DNA of 64,000 nt from Gordionus sp. m RMFG-2023 (GCF_954871325.1 NC_088775.1:81755561-81819560), one strand, 5' to 3'. Shown: positions 24,512 to 38,256, counted from the first letter of the stretch. Program-made: numbers and translations. Notes: a model not told the origin generated them from the sequence alone.

Positions 24512-27500
24512 ATGCTTCTATTGTGGATAATTAATGCTCTACACGTCGTCACTACAGGTTAAATAATTAATACTTTTTAACCGTAAATAACTATATATAC
24601 CTATCATATTTTAGTAGACTTTTGTCAAATGCAATATCCAACTGTTTACGACTTCAATCGGCGCTTCAACTTCTCTTTGAAAATTTTAGTGTAACGTACT
24701 TAACCTTAAAAATATATCTCAGTACTTTTATAAACAGATATTTTCGTAGTCGATTAAATCAAATAATATATTTATATCTAAATTTTATGAGAAGAAATGT
24801 TTATAATTGGTAAATGATCTAGCTTTATCTTTTTATAAATTGCAATGGATTTTACTCTGTTATATAAGGTTATAGATGTTAAAACAAAGACTGATTGGGA
24901 TAAATTATTTACTTAATATTTTATACGAAATCAATATAGTATATCCAAAAATTAAGAAATTATCATAAATATCTATAACAAATTATCATTAACTCTAATT
25001 ATTTCAAGTAAAATAAAAATTTTATTAACCTATATAGAAATTTATATTATGTATAAGATTTATAATAAAATAATTAAGATATCAAACTAACGCTTCGTTG
25101 AATTTGGTCGATGGTCTTTGGGAAATGCCACTATTGAAATATTTTAAACCTTCCCATAGCTACATCCTTGATGACCCATACTATGACGATCTAATATTAA
25201 TTACTAGAGCTCTTAGAACTACGGTAATAAAAAACTGATATTCATTTAGAATAACGTGTAATAATAAACAAGTGTATTATTTCAAACTTGTAAAGATTAT
25301 TAATTTTAATACTTCACAGGTTTGAAATGTTGCATTTCTATAATTTAAGAATCCTGTATATCTTTCCTTTTCAAATTTTATAAACTTTAGTATTATATAG
25401 ATACAAATCCTAAAATATTGCTAGAAATCCTCACTGATGAATATATATATCGGGGCGAATATAGGCTTATTACATTATCAAATAACAACAAAACTCATCT
25501 TTATGATTTTAAAGATTATAGACATATTACTGATGATGCTGCCAGTATTAAAATTTTAATTCATATTATTTCAAATTCCTGTTGAACAAATATTTTTTAG
25601 TTGCGATTTGTGCAACCTTACCAAAGACAGCTTCAAGTTTACGAATTACACCAGTCCTTTATAATTCAGAGTTCATTGGGGAGACCATTTAAAATATTGA
25701 GAGCCTTATATTTCAAAATATTAAATAATAATCTTAGCTCAATCAGTTCTAGCCCTAATCTTAATGTCATCCTACAAAATTGCCAGATAAAAAACAGAAG
25801 TAAACATCTTTTTTATATCTCTTATGTAATCTTATCCTGCGCAGGCGTTGGCTTGGCTAACTATAAATCCAGTTTCGGAAAAAGTTTAAATTTAAATTAT
25901 GTGTTCATATTAAATTTGTATTAATAAGCAACTTAGATTGATCAAGATTATGTTCTCGATTACATTTTATTAGAAGGAATTTACAATTTGGTTTTATCTA
26001 AAGAAAATTCGACAATTTTTATAAAGTAGTTAAAAACAAACAATATATATAAAAACTAATGTATAATCATTATAGAATCTACCCATGTATTGTCACATTA
26101 ATTTTTTCATTTCCCAATTACGATATATTGATATAATATACACATCCATGATTTAATACATAAAATACGGGCTTACCTGCAGTATGACCATGTTCGGGAC
26201 ACCCTTGAATGATATAAAAATGGCACTAGATTATTGGAAAAAATTTAATATTTCTTCAAACTCCAAGGTTATAATACCCCCCCCCCCCCATATTTAATTC
26301 ATTTAGAAAAATATATTAAGTATATTGCAAGTGATATTCATGGGGTCATGAACCGATAACCCAAGGCGTGGCCCATCTATCTTAATATGAGATATGGTTT
26401 GTGATAAAAAAAACTATTAAAATTCCTATCTCTAAGCAAATTTTACAATGATTTATCTATAAATTAATATATTAATATAATTTTATACTTCTATTAGATA
26501 AAAAATGGAAAGTAAAAGCAAAATATTAGATCAATAAATTATTAATCCGAACATTTAAAAAAAGAAAAGAAGGGAGGGGGGGGGGGGGTGGTAATCCTTT
26601 AAAAAATTTAATGGGATCTAGCACTAGGGTAAGGCATTTGCTTTAATATTCCACAATGTTAGCCTCGTCTTGCAAGAACCCCATAGTATTTCTGCCCAAT
26701 TTTTTAGCCCCATCCTTCGTTTAATATATTTTTATTAAGGAAAACGATATAAATTTGACTAGTTATAAGATTTACTTCACATCCAGAGAATTCTTTTGTT
26801 TCAAAGCGATTTCATAGATACCGGCCAATTAATAATTTATACCTGGGAGTGATTTGTATATGTCTTTACTGATGCCAGTTTTTAAAAAATATTTTATTAA
26901 GCAAAAATAATAATTTGACAGATTATTATATTTTATTTGGAAATAAATAAAATTACGTGCTAGGAAACCGTTTTGGAAATACACTTTGCCTGCAAATGTC
27001 CCTATCTAAATAACCCCTTCCGTAAAAATATATGAACAATATGCCTAAAACAGCCCGAAAATCTATTTCCATGCCCGACACGGGGTCGGACATCGGACAG
27101 AGCTAAGCCGATTTTTTACATGATATATCACAATATTTTAAATTAAGACGGTAATAAAGGTGAACTTCGATATGTCTGCTCCTTGCACCTGCTTCTTTAT
27201 CTCAACAGGCATAGAATATCAAATTCATACAGAAGAAAATCAATATGTAATAAATCAATTTATTATTATATAACAATCTACACCTTATATTACTATTATA
27301 AATTAAATACTATTTATCAATTGTAAATTAATTCCAAAATTTTATTAATCCAAATTTTAATCTCTTTATATTCTATAAACTATCATTCAAGTCAATCTTT
27401 TAGCAAGACATGGCAATTATAACTTTGCATGTTTATAACAATGATTACAATATCATTTACAATAGGACTTTTGATGATTATGTGGTTTATAGCAATGTGA

Positions 27501-27597
27501 CGTTGGATTACTCAATTTGTCAGAAAACAAAGAAAAATTATTCATAAACGTAACTACCCACTATACTTAAAATGATACAAAGCGTTGGTTCTTATGA
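24512..27597 (+). pseudogene. Secreted glycoprotein-like gene, paralogue C (decayed)
   Basis: Third copy of the secreted family, closer to B than to A; the introns are nearly identical to B in places. The leader exon 24512-24557 is intact and one codon shorter than in B. The exon holding the TNASLNLVDG stretch (about 25075-25230) carries two in-frame deletions (6 and 3 bases), and the exon at 25601-25806 is open. Damage is visible elsewhere: the donor after the second exon is lost, a stop replaces Tyr in the exon starting near 25929, one base is missing at the start of the next exon (near 26078), and the final exon has a deletion and a stop. The intron near 26280-27010 contains extra DNA with C- and G-runs that is absent from B. 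The mix of in-frame indels and later lesions suggests it was coding after duplication and died more recently. Confidence 0.7.
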
Positions 27598-27837
27598 TAT
27601 TTGCAATATAATTGATTAAAAAAATTTGAAATTTAAGTAATCTGTTAAATAAATAATAATTATATTGTCCTGCTATAATTATATTCATATTACTTGATTT
27701 AACAAAAATTTATTGTAATAAAATCTTAAACTCATCCCCTTAAATTTTTAGAATTGCTCTAGAACTGCCCATTTAATCTCAAATAATTTTGATAAAAAAA
27801 GGGGGTTACAGTTATTATTTGCATCATAAATGCAGTG

Positions 27838-28320
27838 TAGTTATAGTAGAGCGCTATTTTTTTCCGAAGCTGTAGCTTTAGCGCGCTTTTTAAAAAAAAA
27901 TGCGATACCGGTATCTTGCTACTATCTATTTTATATAATAAATAGACATTAAAATTATTAAAATATAATTATAATTTTATAAAATTTTTAAATTATAATT
28001 TTGTTATTTATTTAATTTTGAAATTTATAATTAAAAATCTGCCTTATAAATCTTTTTTCAAAATAATTTATAATGTCGATGACAGAAATTGATATTGTAG
28101 ATTTGATGCAAATCATATCAACAAAGTAATTTCCAATATGGAATTACTTTTTCCTAAATTCACAAAATATCTTAAAAATTAACACATGGTATAAATTTCG
28201 TTGTAAGCTGTGCCGGAGGGTTTATCATCAAACAAGATTAGTAGCTCGAACTTGAATAAACATTTAAGTAATATATCAAACAAATTTAATATCAATGTGT
28301 GGTCCAATCCTTAAATTTAA
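27838..28320 (+). mobile_element. hAT-like remnant with BED zinc-finger fragment
   Basis: It starts near CAGTGTAGTTATAGTAG, a hAT-like terminus. Around 28180-28290 the plus strand encodes RCKLCRRVYHQT and, after a frame change, SSSNLNKHLS, the C-x2-C and H parts of a BED-type DNA-binding finger found at hAT transposase N-termini. Nothing further of the transposase is visible. A related degraded terminus lies at 33311-33520. Confidence 0.5.
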
Positions 28321-28329
28321 AATAATTTA

Positions 28330-29215
28330 AATCAAAGCTGTATCTATATTAGTTTTTGACTTAAATGAGTTTGTGAAAGTTAATTTCTTGGCCCATCCCA
28401 AACATGTCATATTTCAACTGTCCAGAAGATATTATTCAAGAATTATATTATAAATTAAAAATTACAATAAATAATTAAATTATTGTTAAATACAATTAAC
28501 ATTGTTTATTAATGAATTTTGTATTGTAGAAGACTTAAGGCTTAAAACGATATAATATATTTAATATTAAATTGATGTTTTGAAAAGATATAAATGATTT
28601 TTATTTTAATATTAAATTGATGTATATATACTTAAATAATTATGATAACTTTCACTTTTGTTGTTTTTATTTTTGATCTTAGTTGAAAATAAAGAACTAA
28701 ATTATTAAGAATTCTAAAATTGATGATATATTATTAACCGTCAATCTTCCGTAGTTATTCAATAAAATCGTCCACAATTTTTTCTATATTACTTATTCTT
28801 GTTCATTAATTATCATCTCATTTTATCCAAGAATCAACTTTTTAATGATAATATTTTATAAATTATTATCTTAATTATGTATATGGTAAACACATTAAAC
28901 ATAGACTTATTAAATAAATGTTGCTATTTTGCAAATGGCAATTGTTTTTAAGATATTTTTTTAATCGTTGAACAGTCTTTTTAAAATAAGTCTTCTGTTA
29001 ACCCTCATTAATTAGCGCGAAATCATAGCCAATTAAAAAAAATATGCTGTATTTTTGTATTCTAAGCCGCGAATTTGCACTAATTGTGTAAGGGGAAGTA
29101 TCATCAATATAGGAAAACTACTTTTGATATAATTGTATGTCCATTGACATTGAATACATATAGATAACTAATAGAATTTGATTATTCTATGACTATGGTC
29201 TTTAACGGAAGAAAA
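28330..29215. other. No gene recognised
   Basis: AT-rich sequence. No consistent coding signal or repeat was seen. Confidence 0.5.
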
Positions 29216-29220
29216 CTCAG

Positions 29221-29514
29221 GCTGCATTCAAAGTGGAGACGGATCCGTTTTTTACATCCGTTCCGTCAAAAGTCAATATCATATGATATATATATTGATT
29301 TTCATTTTTAAAAAATAATAAGTAACGTTATAACGCTCTATATAATTTGCCGGATCAAAAAGTCAAAATGTTTTGACTTCAAAATTTGCCGGATCCGTTT
29401 TAAGACGAAAGGAATCGGAACGGACGCACCTTGAACATATATATCATTTTTAAAGAGATTGACTTTTGACGGAACGGATGTAAAAAACGGATCCTTCTCC
29501 ACTTTGAATGCAGC
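29221..29514. mobile_element. 294-bp MITE with about 55-bp inverted arms
   Basis: The left arm (GCTGCATTCAAAGTGGAGAC onward to 29279) is repeated inverted at 29459-29514 (ending CACTTTGAATGCAGC). Ends of the GGCTGCATTC type suggest a PIF/Harbinger-derived element; a 3-bp target duplication is not evident here. Confidence 0.75.
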
Positions 29515-30363
29515 ATTTAAATTTTTTAAATGTTTGATCCGGTACAATTAATTTTGGATGTATATGAATATTTATGGTAGATTTACATAAGAAAATTTCG
29601 GATAAGTGTGTGATATGTGCTTAAAATTTTCGAATGTATTTATAAATATTAATTTAAAATAGTAATGATCTAAAATTATAATTAATTTCATCTACAAATA
29701 ATAGAGAAAAGAATTTTATAATTCCTATATACGTTGTTTTGCCCAAAATATTAATTAGTTAGAGCTAAATACTTAAATTTATAGCATAACATTAAATAGT
29801 AAATAAAAAAATTTTGAGTCCAAGATTTCTTTATTGAAAGCATTTTTAAAGTGGATGAAAACATATAATAGGGACGGGACTATATTTAAAAATATTTGCC
29901 GTAGGCGGGGACTCGGGCCGAAACATTTTGATTTTGTATATCTTGGTGATAGCCTAAACACATTGCTCTAGGCCTAAGTTGCGAGCGGGTAGGCTATTAT
30001 TCTAAAAAAATAATAGTGGGCACCCTAAAATGGGCAAAATACAGGAGTGAATTTTGTTATTCCAAGAATATGAAAAATATTTTTTATTCTTTGAAAGCTA
30101 AGCATCTTATTAGTTTATATCGAAGCATTTCTTATATAACACATAATATTATTAAAATAGAATAACCATATATAAAGTTATTTAAAAATTGAAATCTATT
30201 GCAAAAAATATATATTGAATAAAAAATGTCGTAATTTTTTTAGAATGCATTCATAATTATATAAAAACTAGCTGATAGCCCGTAAGAATAACGAGGAATC
30301 ATCCATCAATAAATGAAGGAGAATCATTATTTTCTCTTTTATTTTAATTAGCTTATATTTGAT

Positions 30364-30772
30364 ACCCATATCAAATTTTTATCATCTACCCACCCCTCCC
30401 TCCCCTAGAGCATAATTAAAACCATTAGTGCCAAGAGTTCCTACTAGTATTTTAGTTAAAATATTCTTTGCTTTGATACTCATATATATATATTGATTGA
30501 CATGATAAAAATATTCCTGACCCCCCTAGTCCTAGATCCCCCACCCAATAAAGCATTATCATGACAATTAAAATATTTTTTAATTACCTTATTAACCATA
30601 TCAAATTTTTATTTTTTCACTCATCTCCACAGCCCACTCATTCCCAGAACCAAGTCTAACCCATGAACACCAAGAGTGAATATTATTATTCATACAAAAA
30701 ATATTTTAGCTTTTATTTGTATATCGATATTTTGTGCTGATAAAAATATTCCTGGACCCTCAAGGCCTAGAT
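30364..30772. repeat. Two imperfect tandem units, about 235 bp each
   Basis: Each unit runs from CATATCAAATTTTTAT to GATAAAAATATTCCTG followed by a C-rich stretch ending CCTAG (units near 30364-30533 and 30598-30772). Confidence 0.6.
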
Positions 30773-30799
30773 TTATAAATTAAGTGGGAGAGGTTGACC

Positions 30800-32265
30800 T
30801 CCATTGGATAAATCTTTTGATTAGCTAATACCTATATTGAACATATCTATCCGTATAAAGCTAGGAAAAAACAATCAAGCTGGCGGATTAGTATAGTCAT
30901 ATGATGGAAAATAAATAATATTAGATAAATTTTATATTTTTCGTTGATACCAAAGTGTCTTCTGTTTTCCTTCAATATAATTAATTCCAATTATTTATCT
31001 CCCTAGTTTCTTAGCAATTTTCATATGTTCCCCGTTAGAAGTATTAAATAAACATTCATTAAGAAATTATAAAAGAGATTTAGAACCCACCAGGCATATC
31101 CTTATTTGGAAGATGCCTTAAAGACAGATTGGATAATTTAAATATCATACAACATGGCAATATCTGATAAAAATTCACCACTTTATAATAAGATAATATT
31201 TGTTTTATAAAGAAAGAGTTATCACAATTTAATATAATAGAATTAAATCAAATTAAAAACCAATTCCATTGCAATTAAAAATGACCAATTCCTTGAGATG
31301 GATGGTAATATCAGAATTTGCTTGTTATTGATAACTCGGACATAATATTTAATCAATATTAATATATTCTTTTTTATATATAAGTTTTAATATTTTACAT
31401 ATATATATAATTTTTTAATATATATATTAATATTAAGTTATATGCTCATATGAAATAAAATAAATTTTACATTCAAGTATTTTTATTTATAATATAAAAA
31501 AGCTTTAAATAGAAGTATATCAAAATGTATCTTAAAAAGTATCTAAAAACAGGTACAGATACTTTAATCAAAAATCTATCTAGATACAGATACCATATTT
31601 TTATATCTAGATACTTTAACAACTCTGGTAAACAATAATAATTTAAAATTTTTAAAAAAATTATTGCATAAATTTTTTTCCCCTTATAAATCGAATCGAT
31701 ACATATCAGTTCAAGATTGTGAAAGACATTTTTTTCATGTAAAGGAATATATAGTTCCTTGCTTACCTGACGCCCCCATTAATATTACAATAACAATATA
31801 TAAATGGGCTATAATAATTTTTTAGCATTATTTTATAATATACTTTTATGCAATACCATTGATGCACAAAATTATTTTAAGCAAATAAATTTATTTAGAA
31901 TTTTTTAAAAAATTATTTTTTTATATGCGTTCGTTTTGAATGAGAATTTGTTCGAAAGGGTAATTATTTTTTTATATGATATTCAATTGAATGATAACAA
32001 AGTATAAAAAATGTTTATATGACATTTTTGGATTTTGCTTGATATTTTTTACAAATCTTTTATAATATATATTTTTCCTCTTTTTAACTAAAATTTTGAT
32101 GTGCCTTTTAAATAAAAATAAATTTTTATAATATATTTATTAAAATTTGAGTTTATTTTTATAATAACATTTGAATCAATTTATCGATAATTATCAATGA
32201 GTTTTTAACTACAAAAAAAAATAATAATATTAATATGCAATAAATAAAAAAAGAACAATTTTAAT
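30800..32265. other. No gene recognised
   Basis: AT-rich spacer downstream of the 32.3-34.0 kb gene. It contains AT microsatellite-like stretches; no gene or RNA was identified. Confidence 0.5.
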
Positions 32266-34002
32266 CTAATCACAATCAAAATACAGTATGTCTTTCGATG
32301 TGGGCGAATGTAACATATCCGAAATTATTTTTAGATCCCGATTAATAGCTTCAATATGATCTTGATCACTGACGCCACTTTTCTTTATGTTTTTATGTTT
32401 CATCGACGGCTGCAAATATAACGTGTTAAATTCTAAGCAACTCTCTATGAAACTATCGTTGACGTGATTATTTTTACCCTTTAAAAAAATTAACGTAAAT
32501 AAATTCTTTCATTTTTAAATTCTAAATAAAATAATACCGATTTCATTAAATATTTCTTAAATTCCCAAAAAGTATCATCATTACAATCAATTTCTCCCAA
32601 TAGCGAACTTTCGTGATAAAAGATGCGACGATAGTTTGGGTAGTCGCTACTCTTAAAAACGCGTAATACAATATTTAAAGTCGTATAGAGAAGTGATTTT
32701 TGGCTTGAATCGTTATTTGACGATGTATCGATTTCGTAGGCACTTTCTTCATGTAATGCTAATATATAATTATTTAATAATATAAATTTATTATAGAAAT
32801 TAAGGTTACGTATTAATAAAATTAGATAGGGACCCGGAGCAACCCGAACCGTTATATCGGAATGAACCTTTATAATTTTTTGAACGGTAACTGAACTTTT
32901 ATGCCAGATTACTATAAAGAGCGAACCGAACCTTTATGACACAGACTCCCGTGGGGAGTTTTTCTTTTCAAGCTTTCCAGAATCAAATATATTTTCATAT
33001 TTATTTTATTCCCAAATGTAAAATAAAACAATAGTATGCAAATCATTTATCTTTTTTGCCTTTCTGTTTTTTATTTTAAATTCTTTTAATAATAAATAAA
33101 TATTGTAAAACCTGAAAGAAACCCTCATAATTTTAACCCTTAATTTAACAGAACCTTTATACATAACGGTTCGGGTCTCTGAAATTAGGTGATATAATAT
33201 ATAGGCACACATGTCATGTTTCAGAGTACAAGCTCCTATTGGTCAAAATAAAAAAAAACATTTATATAAATAAGCCATATTTTTATTTTATTGATATATG
33301 TATATTGAAGGCAGTGTTGCTGAAGTAGTGTGCCACAAGTAGGGGTAGCTTTAGCAAACAATAATAATCCTTTATTTTAATTAATTTAATTTTGATTAAA
33401 TTTATATTAAAAATATGCAATTAAATCTAGTTTTCAAAATAATTAAAATTTTAAAATATAAACAATAGATATTGATATTGAAGATAATTTATAATTTTGG
33501 TATAGAATCGACAAGGTTTTAATTTTTAAATAAATGCAATCAATGACAATCAATATTATCATTATGATGAATCCGAAGAGTATACAATACGATAGTATTT
33601 TAATAAATTTGATTTACAAGTTATATTTATTACTAATTCCTTCAAGTTGCTAACATAATCTATTATTAGAATCAGTTAATAAAAAAAATTTAATTGGGGT
33701 TTAATTTAAAAGTAGTTAACAAATATCTTAATATAATACGTATATTTACCTAAATTTTTGATCTCATTTAAAAGCTTTTCAATCGTAATCCCCATATCAT
33801 TATCATGGCAGAATTGCTTTAAATCGCCATCGTCGTATATTCGTTTTAAAAAATTACTGAAATTTCCTAATACCGGATAGAATACTAATTTTATAAAATT
33901 TGAACAAACCGATCTGTTTAAAACATTGAAAGCTTCGCAGGCTTCGTCAAAATTTAAGCTCCCACAGACTTTTGCCAAATATTGGAGAGAAAGATCCTTC
34001 AT
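32266..34002 (-). CDS. Unrecognised protein, 3 exons, 228 aa
   Basis: Exons 34002-33750, 32758-32538 and 32478-32266 connect in phases 1 and 0 with GT/AG introns of 991 and 59 bp; the stop is TAG. The start is MKDLSLQYLAKVCGSLNF. The N-terminal half is helical with cysteines, the middle is polar (IDTSSNNDSSQ), then comes an aromatic-rich part (RIFYHESSLL, FWEFKKYLMKS) and a charged, lysine-rich C-terminus ending YFDCD. No signal peptide, membrane segment or catalytic motif is recognised. Codon use and GC (more C and G at third positions in the last two exons) stand out from the AT-rich surroundings, which supports coding. The first intron contains a 355-bp hAT-derived element (32827-33181). 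It is the last of three collinear minus-strand genes with helix-rich products. Function not inferred. Confidence 0.7.
32827..33181. mobile_element. 355-bp non-autonomous hAT derivative in an intron
   Basis: Its ends (GGGACCCGGAGCAACCCGAA and AACGGTTCGGGTCTCTG) and ACCGAACC subterminal motifs resemble the 10809-12219 hAT. It is flanked by AAATTAGA (32819-32826) and AAATTAGG (33182-33189), 7 of 8 identical. It lies in intron 1 of the 32.3-34.0 kb gene. Confidence 0.7.
33311..33520. mobile_element. Degraded hAT-like terminus
   Basis: CAGTGTTGCTGAAGTAG followed by AT-rich DNA resembling 27838-28130. Only one end is recognisable. It lies in the same intron as 32827-33181. Confidence 0.35.
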
Positions 34003-35011
34003 TATTTATAATAGTAAAATAATTATTATTTAAAAAATAATAAATCCTTCTTTCTTAGATAGCGATTTTGATATAAAAATTAAACATACAAACTAAAGTT
34101 GTGAAAGTAACCGGTTGATTTTATTCGCGCGAAAAAAAATAACTAAGTAAGTTATATTTTTTTGGTAATGTAGCAACAAAAGCAACTAATTACTCTATAT
34201 CTTTTTCCCAGTCACATAGCGACATTTATCAAACACATGGTGATCATTTTTTCATAGTGGTCTTTTTGAAATTTCGTAAAGTCTTTTTTCTATATTAATT
34301 GATCCAGATAGAACAATAAGTTTTTGAAAAAGGACACTATGTGACTTAAAAAAGGCTACATACATCAATAATCGGTAAGTATCATTCTTAAATTTATTTT
34401 GATTTTTATAAGGATCCTTCATATAATTATAAAATACAAAATTCATAGGATAGATGCTTTAAACTTGCTGATATATATTTCCGGTTAAATCAAATTTTAA
34501 CAATTTAAAAATCACTCTCGTGATTCAAAATTGAGATTCTGATTCCCATTGATTCCATATTCCAATACGACATAAACAATATATTAAAAATAAATTGCTG
34601 AATAGGTAACCAATAACCCAATTAATAATTATTTTTTAAAATATTTATTTTCTTAAAAAAATTATTTGTCAAAAATAACTATATGCTGTGATAAGAATAA
34701 AAAGATTTAAAATAAAAATAAACATGCACTTTATATAAACCCTTTTATGAAAAATATGGTTTTATTTTTCAATGCAATTATTTCTTTATATAAATTGTAT
34801 TATATCATTAATATTTCTTTGATTAAAAATTTTGTATCACACAATTATTTTGTGCAATAAAAAAAATTTATATTGAAAAAGATGAGTTATACAAATTATT
34901 TTATAAGGTAAGTAACCTATAATGTAACTAGTTACTTTTGAAAAATTTAATACTTCAAAGGATCTAACTAGTAACTGTAATTATTTACTTTTAAGAATCA
35001 AAAAACAAGGA

Positions 35012-36049
35012 CTAATTAAATGCTTTTTTCAAATTAAATGTTTGAAGTGCTACTTTTAGAGTCTGGCATAATGTATTTGATGCATTTTGTGGTAAAGATC
35101 CTAATTCTAACATTGCATGTAGAAATGGAAATGGGTCAATCATAAGAAGTGTACGAGTGTCTGTAGGTACAGGATTTAGAAATTTATCAGCCACTTCATC
35201 GATTGTTTGAAGTATTGAATCTGGATATTTATAAATTAAACAAATTATATACATCATAATAAATTAGAATTTTATAAATAATAAAATTAACTAAAATATT
35301 ATCCGAATCATTAAAATATGATAAAATAAATAAAATACATTTTAAAAACTAATGGAACATTTTAATTCAAATTTATTTAATCAATATTATGTATTTGATA
35401 AAATAAAGATTTTTTAAATTTTACCATTTATTTCTTCCGTAGTTGACATTATTATTAAAAACGAACATATATGGGAAGATACGTTAAAAATGCATTTCAA
35501 AATATCCTCCGGTTCGAGGGTTTTCGAATCATCTCTTTTTGGGTAAGAATAATTTATATTTTCCTGCTTATCCTTCACGTGATTGTAAATGTCCAGAGAG
35601 CATTTGAGGCACGAATGTAAAATAGGTAAAGTTTCATTCATAATTATTCCTGTTGACTGATAATCCTTAAAAGTGCCTAGAAAATCCGAATATTGATTCA
35701 AAAGTAAATAACTGTTTAAATAAAAAACTGATGCCGATGACTTGATACATCGCGCGTTACACCGTCCTTCTAAGAAAATTACATTGTCGATCAAATATAA
35801 ATAGGCTTTGATTACCTCGCCGAGCAATAACAGCTGATAATCTGGAGAAGATTCGGCTGATGGTTCGTTAGCAGCTCTTAGGCGCGTTAATTTTTGCAGA
35901 AGCGAAATACAATTACCCATCAAACCTTCTAAAAATAAGGTATCTAGACATGACGAATGAGAATCTACAAAATTGCTTTGAAACATTAGAAGGATAGCTT
36001 TCTGGCATGGCCAGTACTTTGATAATAACTCTCTGTTGAAATCGGACAT
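35012..36049 (-). CDS. Unrecognised helix-rich protein, at least 277 aa
   Basis: Two exons, 36049-35425 and 35220-35012, join in phase 1 (GAT codon across the junction) and end at TAG. The first ATG of the exon starts MSDFNRELLSKYW. An AG directly precedes this ATG, so the exon may instead be internal and continue the putative exon at 37046-36688, whose donor is also phase 0. The product is a chain of amphipathic helices with several cysteines, including a motif HSCLKCSL, and a C-terminal stretch IDEVADKF followed by LHAMLELGSLP. An alpha-solenoid fold is likely by eye. SAAL1 was considered because of the EVADKF-like segment, but the rest does not match well enough. The gene ends about 1 kb before the start of the next minus-strand gene. 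Function unknown. Confidence 0.65.
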
Positions 36050-36687
36050 CTTGTATATAATTAAAAAATAAATATCCAAAATATATTTTCATAGCTAGTT
36101 TTTTTCTTTTCTTTATTCCTCTCTTTTTCAGAGATTTAAAAATCATATAAATTTTGATTTTTTTAAAATAAACATGCAAATTAAAAGTGATCCTATTTAG
36201 TGTTGGGAAATCAGTTGATTAACTAGACTTTAATAAAATCCCGAAGTTAAGCCAAAACAAATCGGCTCAAACATCGGCTAAGCTAAGTAGAGTAGTGTCA
36301 AAAATACTAGAGTTGGGTCAATTTTTAGAAATGGTCCGAATAAGATTTTAGCCAAAATTGGAGATTTTAATCATAGATAGCAGAAACTCTATATATGTAA
36401 AATCTGGAGGCATACATAACATTATTTTAAAATTAAAATCTTAATCGGACCGTTTTTAAAAATCGACCAAAGTTTTTTTTAACGACACTAGTGTGAAAGT
36501 CGCCTTGTGTTAGAATGTCTCACCACCACTAATTGGGATAATGTATAGTAATAAATTTTGAAACAAATAATGATCTTATTTAGTTCCTTTTATTATGTAG
36601 TAGATAAGCTATTTTAATTTTATTATAGAAAAAATCTAAAATGTAAAAAGAGGGCTGGGGAAGTATAATGATTATTTTTATTTTTAC

Positions 36688-37046
36688 TTTGCTTGAATCC
36701 AATATAAATCGAGCAAGATTGTCAAGGTAATATTTTATCCAATTATGCTGACACATCGATGTTTGGTTATCGTCATAAACTTGACACATGTCAATAAGCA
36801 CGGGAAGTTCGCAACAATCTAAATGAGGTTTTAGGTTAATAATCTTATTATCGCCATCCAATAAATTAAGCAAGGATTGAATACCGCTTAAGTGCGGGAA
36901 ATCGCAGGGGGAAGTGACAATGAGGGGATTAGAATCGCGTATTGCAGGAGTAAAACGTAGTAGAATTTCGAATAATTTCCAGTAATGGATGCGTTAAGAA
37001 AATTATCAAGAAGTTTTTCAATTCCTCGCCGAAGAAATTCAAGTAC
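36688..37046 (-). CDS. Putative upstream exon of the 35.0-36.0 kb gene, with a frame break
   Basis: On the minus strand an AG acceptor (about 37047) is followed by an open helix-rich reading (EFLRRGIEKLLDNFLNASI). Part-way through, the coding signal moves to another frame (WKLFEILLRFTPAIRDSNP and onward to LDNLARFILDSSK) and runs to a consensus donor after 36688. Length 359 is 2 modulo 3, whereas phases at both ends fit 0, so one base missing or two extra would explain it. Exon spacing and phase fit joining to 36049-35425 through a 638-bp intron. This may be a sequencing or assembly indel, or the start of gene decay. No further upstream exons were found as far as 39.6 kb. Confidence 0.45.
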
Positions 37047-37753
37047 CTTTTAATATTTTTTTTAAAATAGTTTGGTCCTTAATAAAGGTTATATTACCAG
37101 CTGTTTATTTTTTAACTTTTACTTTTGGTTAGCATTAATGTTTTAATGCAACTATCATAAGTTGCTTTGTTGGACGGTTCCATCAAAAATTGATTAAAGA
37201 AAGGTTAAAGTTTTGGACATAGAGTAAAACATGCGAGAAATAGTTTTTATTTTAGAAAAAATGTTGCTTAGTTCTGCCCTTATAAAAAGCTATCATATAT
37301 TCCCATCTTTTAATCAATTTTTTTTTAATGAATTATTTAAAAATGGATTAACCGAGATATAATTTTAATAAATCAACAGGATATATATATATATATATAG
37401 TCCAGTAAAATAAATAAATCCAAAAAGCACCAATTTAAAAAAATAAACAAGTTGAAGCTAAAGAATTCTAACAAGAGATACACTGAACCACTCTTCCAGC
37501 TAATATCTGGCAGTGATACTTACAAAAATTCCTATAAAAAACGACCCATAACTGTTGTGAAGCAATCAAGGGATATTTTTTTAAAACCTATTTTTAATAT
37601 ATAAATTTATATTTTAGACAGAACTACTGTGATTCTCCTGCATTGTACTTTTAAGATATTTATTTTTAATATATTTTTTAATTATAATTTTTGTAGCTCC
37701 CCTATAAAAGGGGAGAAAATTGTAAAATTTTTTGCATTTAAAATAAAATTCTA

Positions 37754-37969
37754 GTGTTGTTGAACGGCTCGATTTTGAGCTAATTTTTAAATGGCTAACA
37801 CAGTATTTTATCCAAAAATATTACGCAAGCCTGAAAATTTTGTTCATAGAAAGAGCAAAGGTCTAGACATATAGTATCGAAATTTCGAGACTTAGCCAAT
37901 ATTTTTCTGGCGAAAATATTGAGTTAGCCGTTTTTAAAAATCGGCTCAAAACGAACCGTTTAACAACAT
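37754..37969. mobile_element. 216-bp MITE, GTTGTTGAACGGCTC family, best copy
   Basis: Inverted arms of about 50 bp: GTGTTGTTGAACGGCTCG at the left, CGAACCGTTTAACAACAT at the right. Both ends abut TA, so a TA-target (mariner-like) mobiliser is possible. Related copies lie at 44720-44903, 21290-21422, 6091-6180 and 10635-10760. Confidence 0.7.
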
Positions 37970-38256
37970 TATAAAATCCATGTGCATTTTTATGAATATT
38001 CATTTTAAATAAGTGGACAGCCAATAATAATAATAACATTAACCAACCATATTTTATTTAAATTCATCAATTTTTATTTTATATCTAATACATTTAATTA
38101 ATATGATTTATATTATTGTAATAAAATTATAATGAAATAAAATATTTTTAAAAATTGATTATTTTTTCTTCCTTCTTTTTTTTAGAAAAAAGAGGCCATT
38201 TATTTGGAGAATATATAATACAATAAAATTATAATTTCTTAAAAGTGAACAAAAAG

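Noticed and set aside
35012-36049. Assignment to SAAL1
   Set aside because: Only a short EVADKF-like segment resembles it; the order and the remainder of the protein do not fit.
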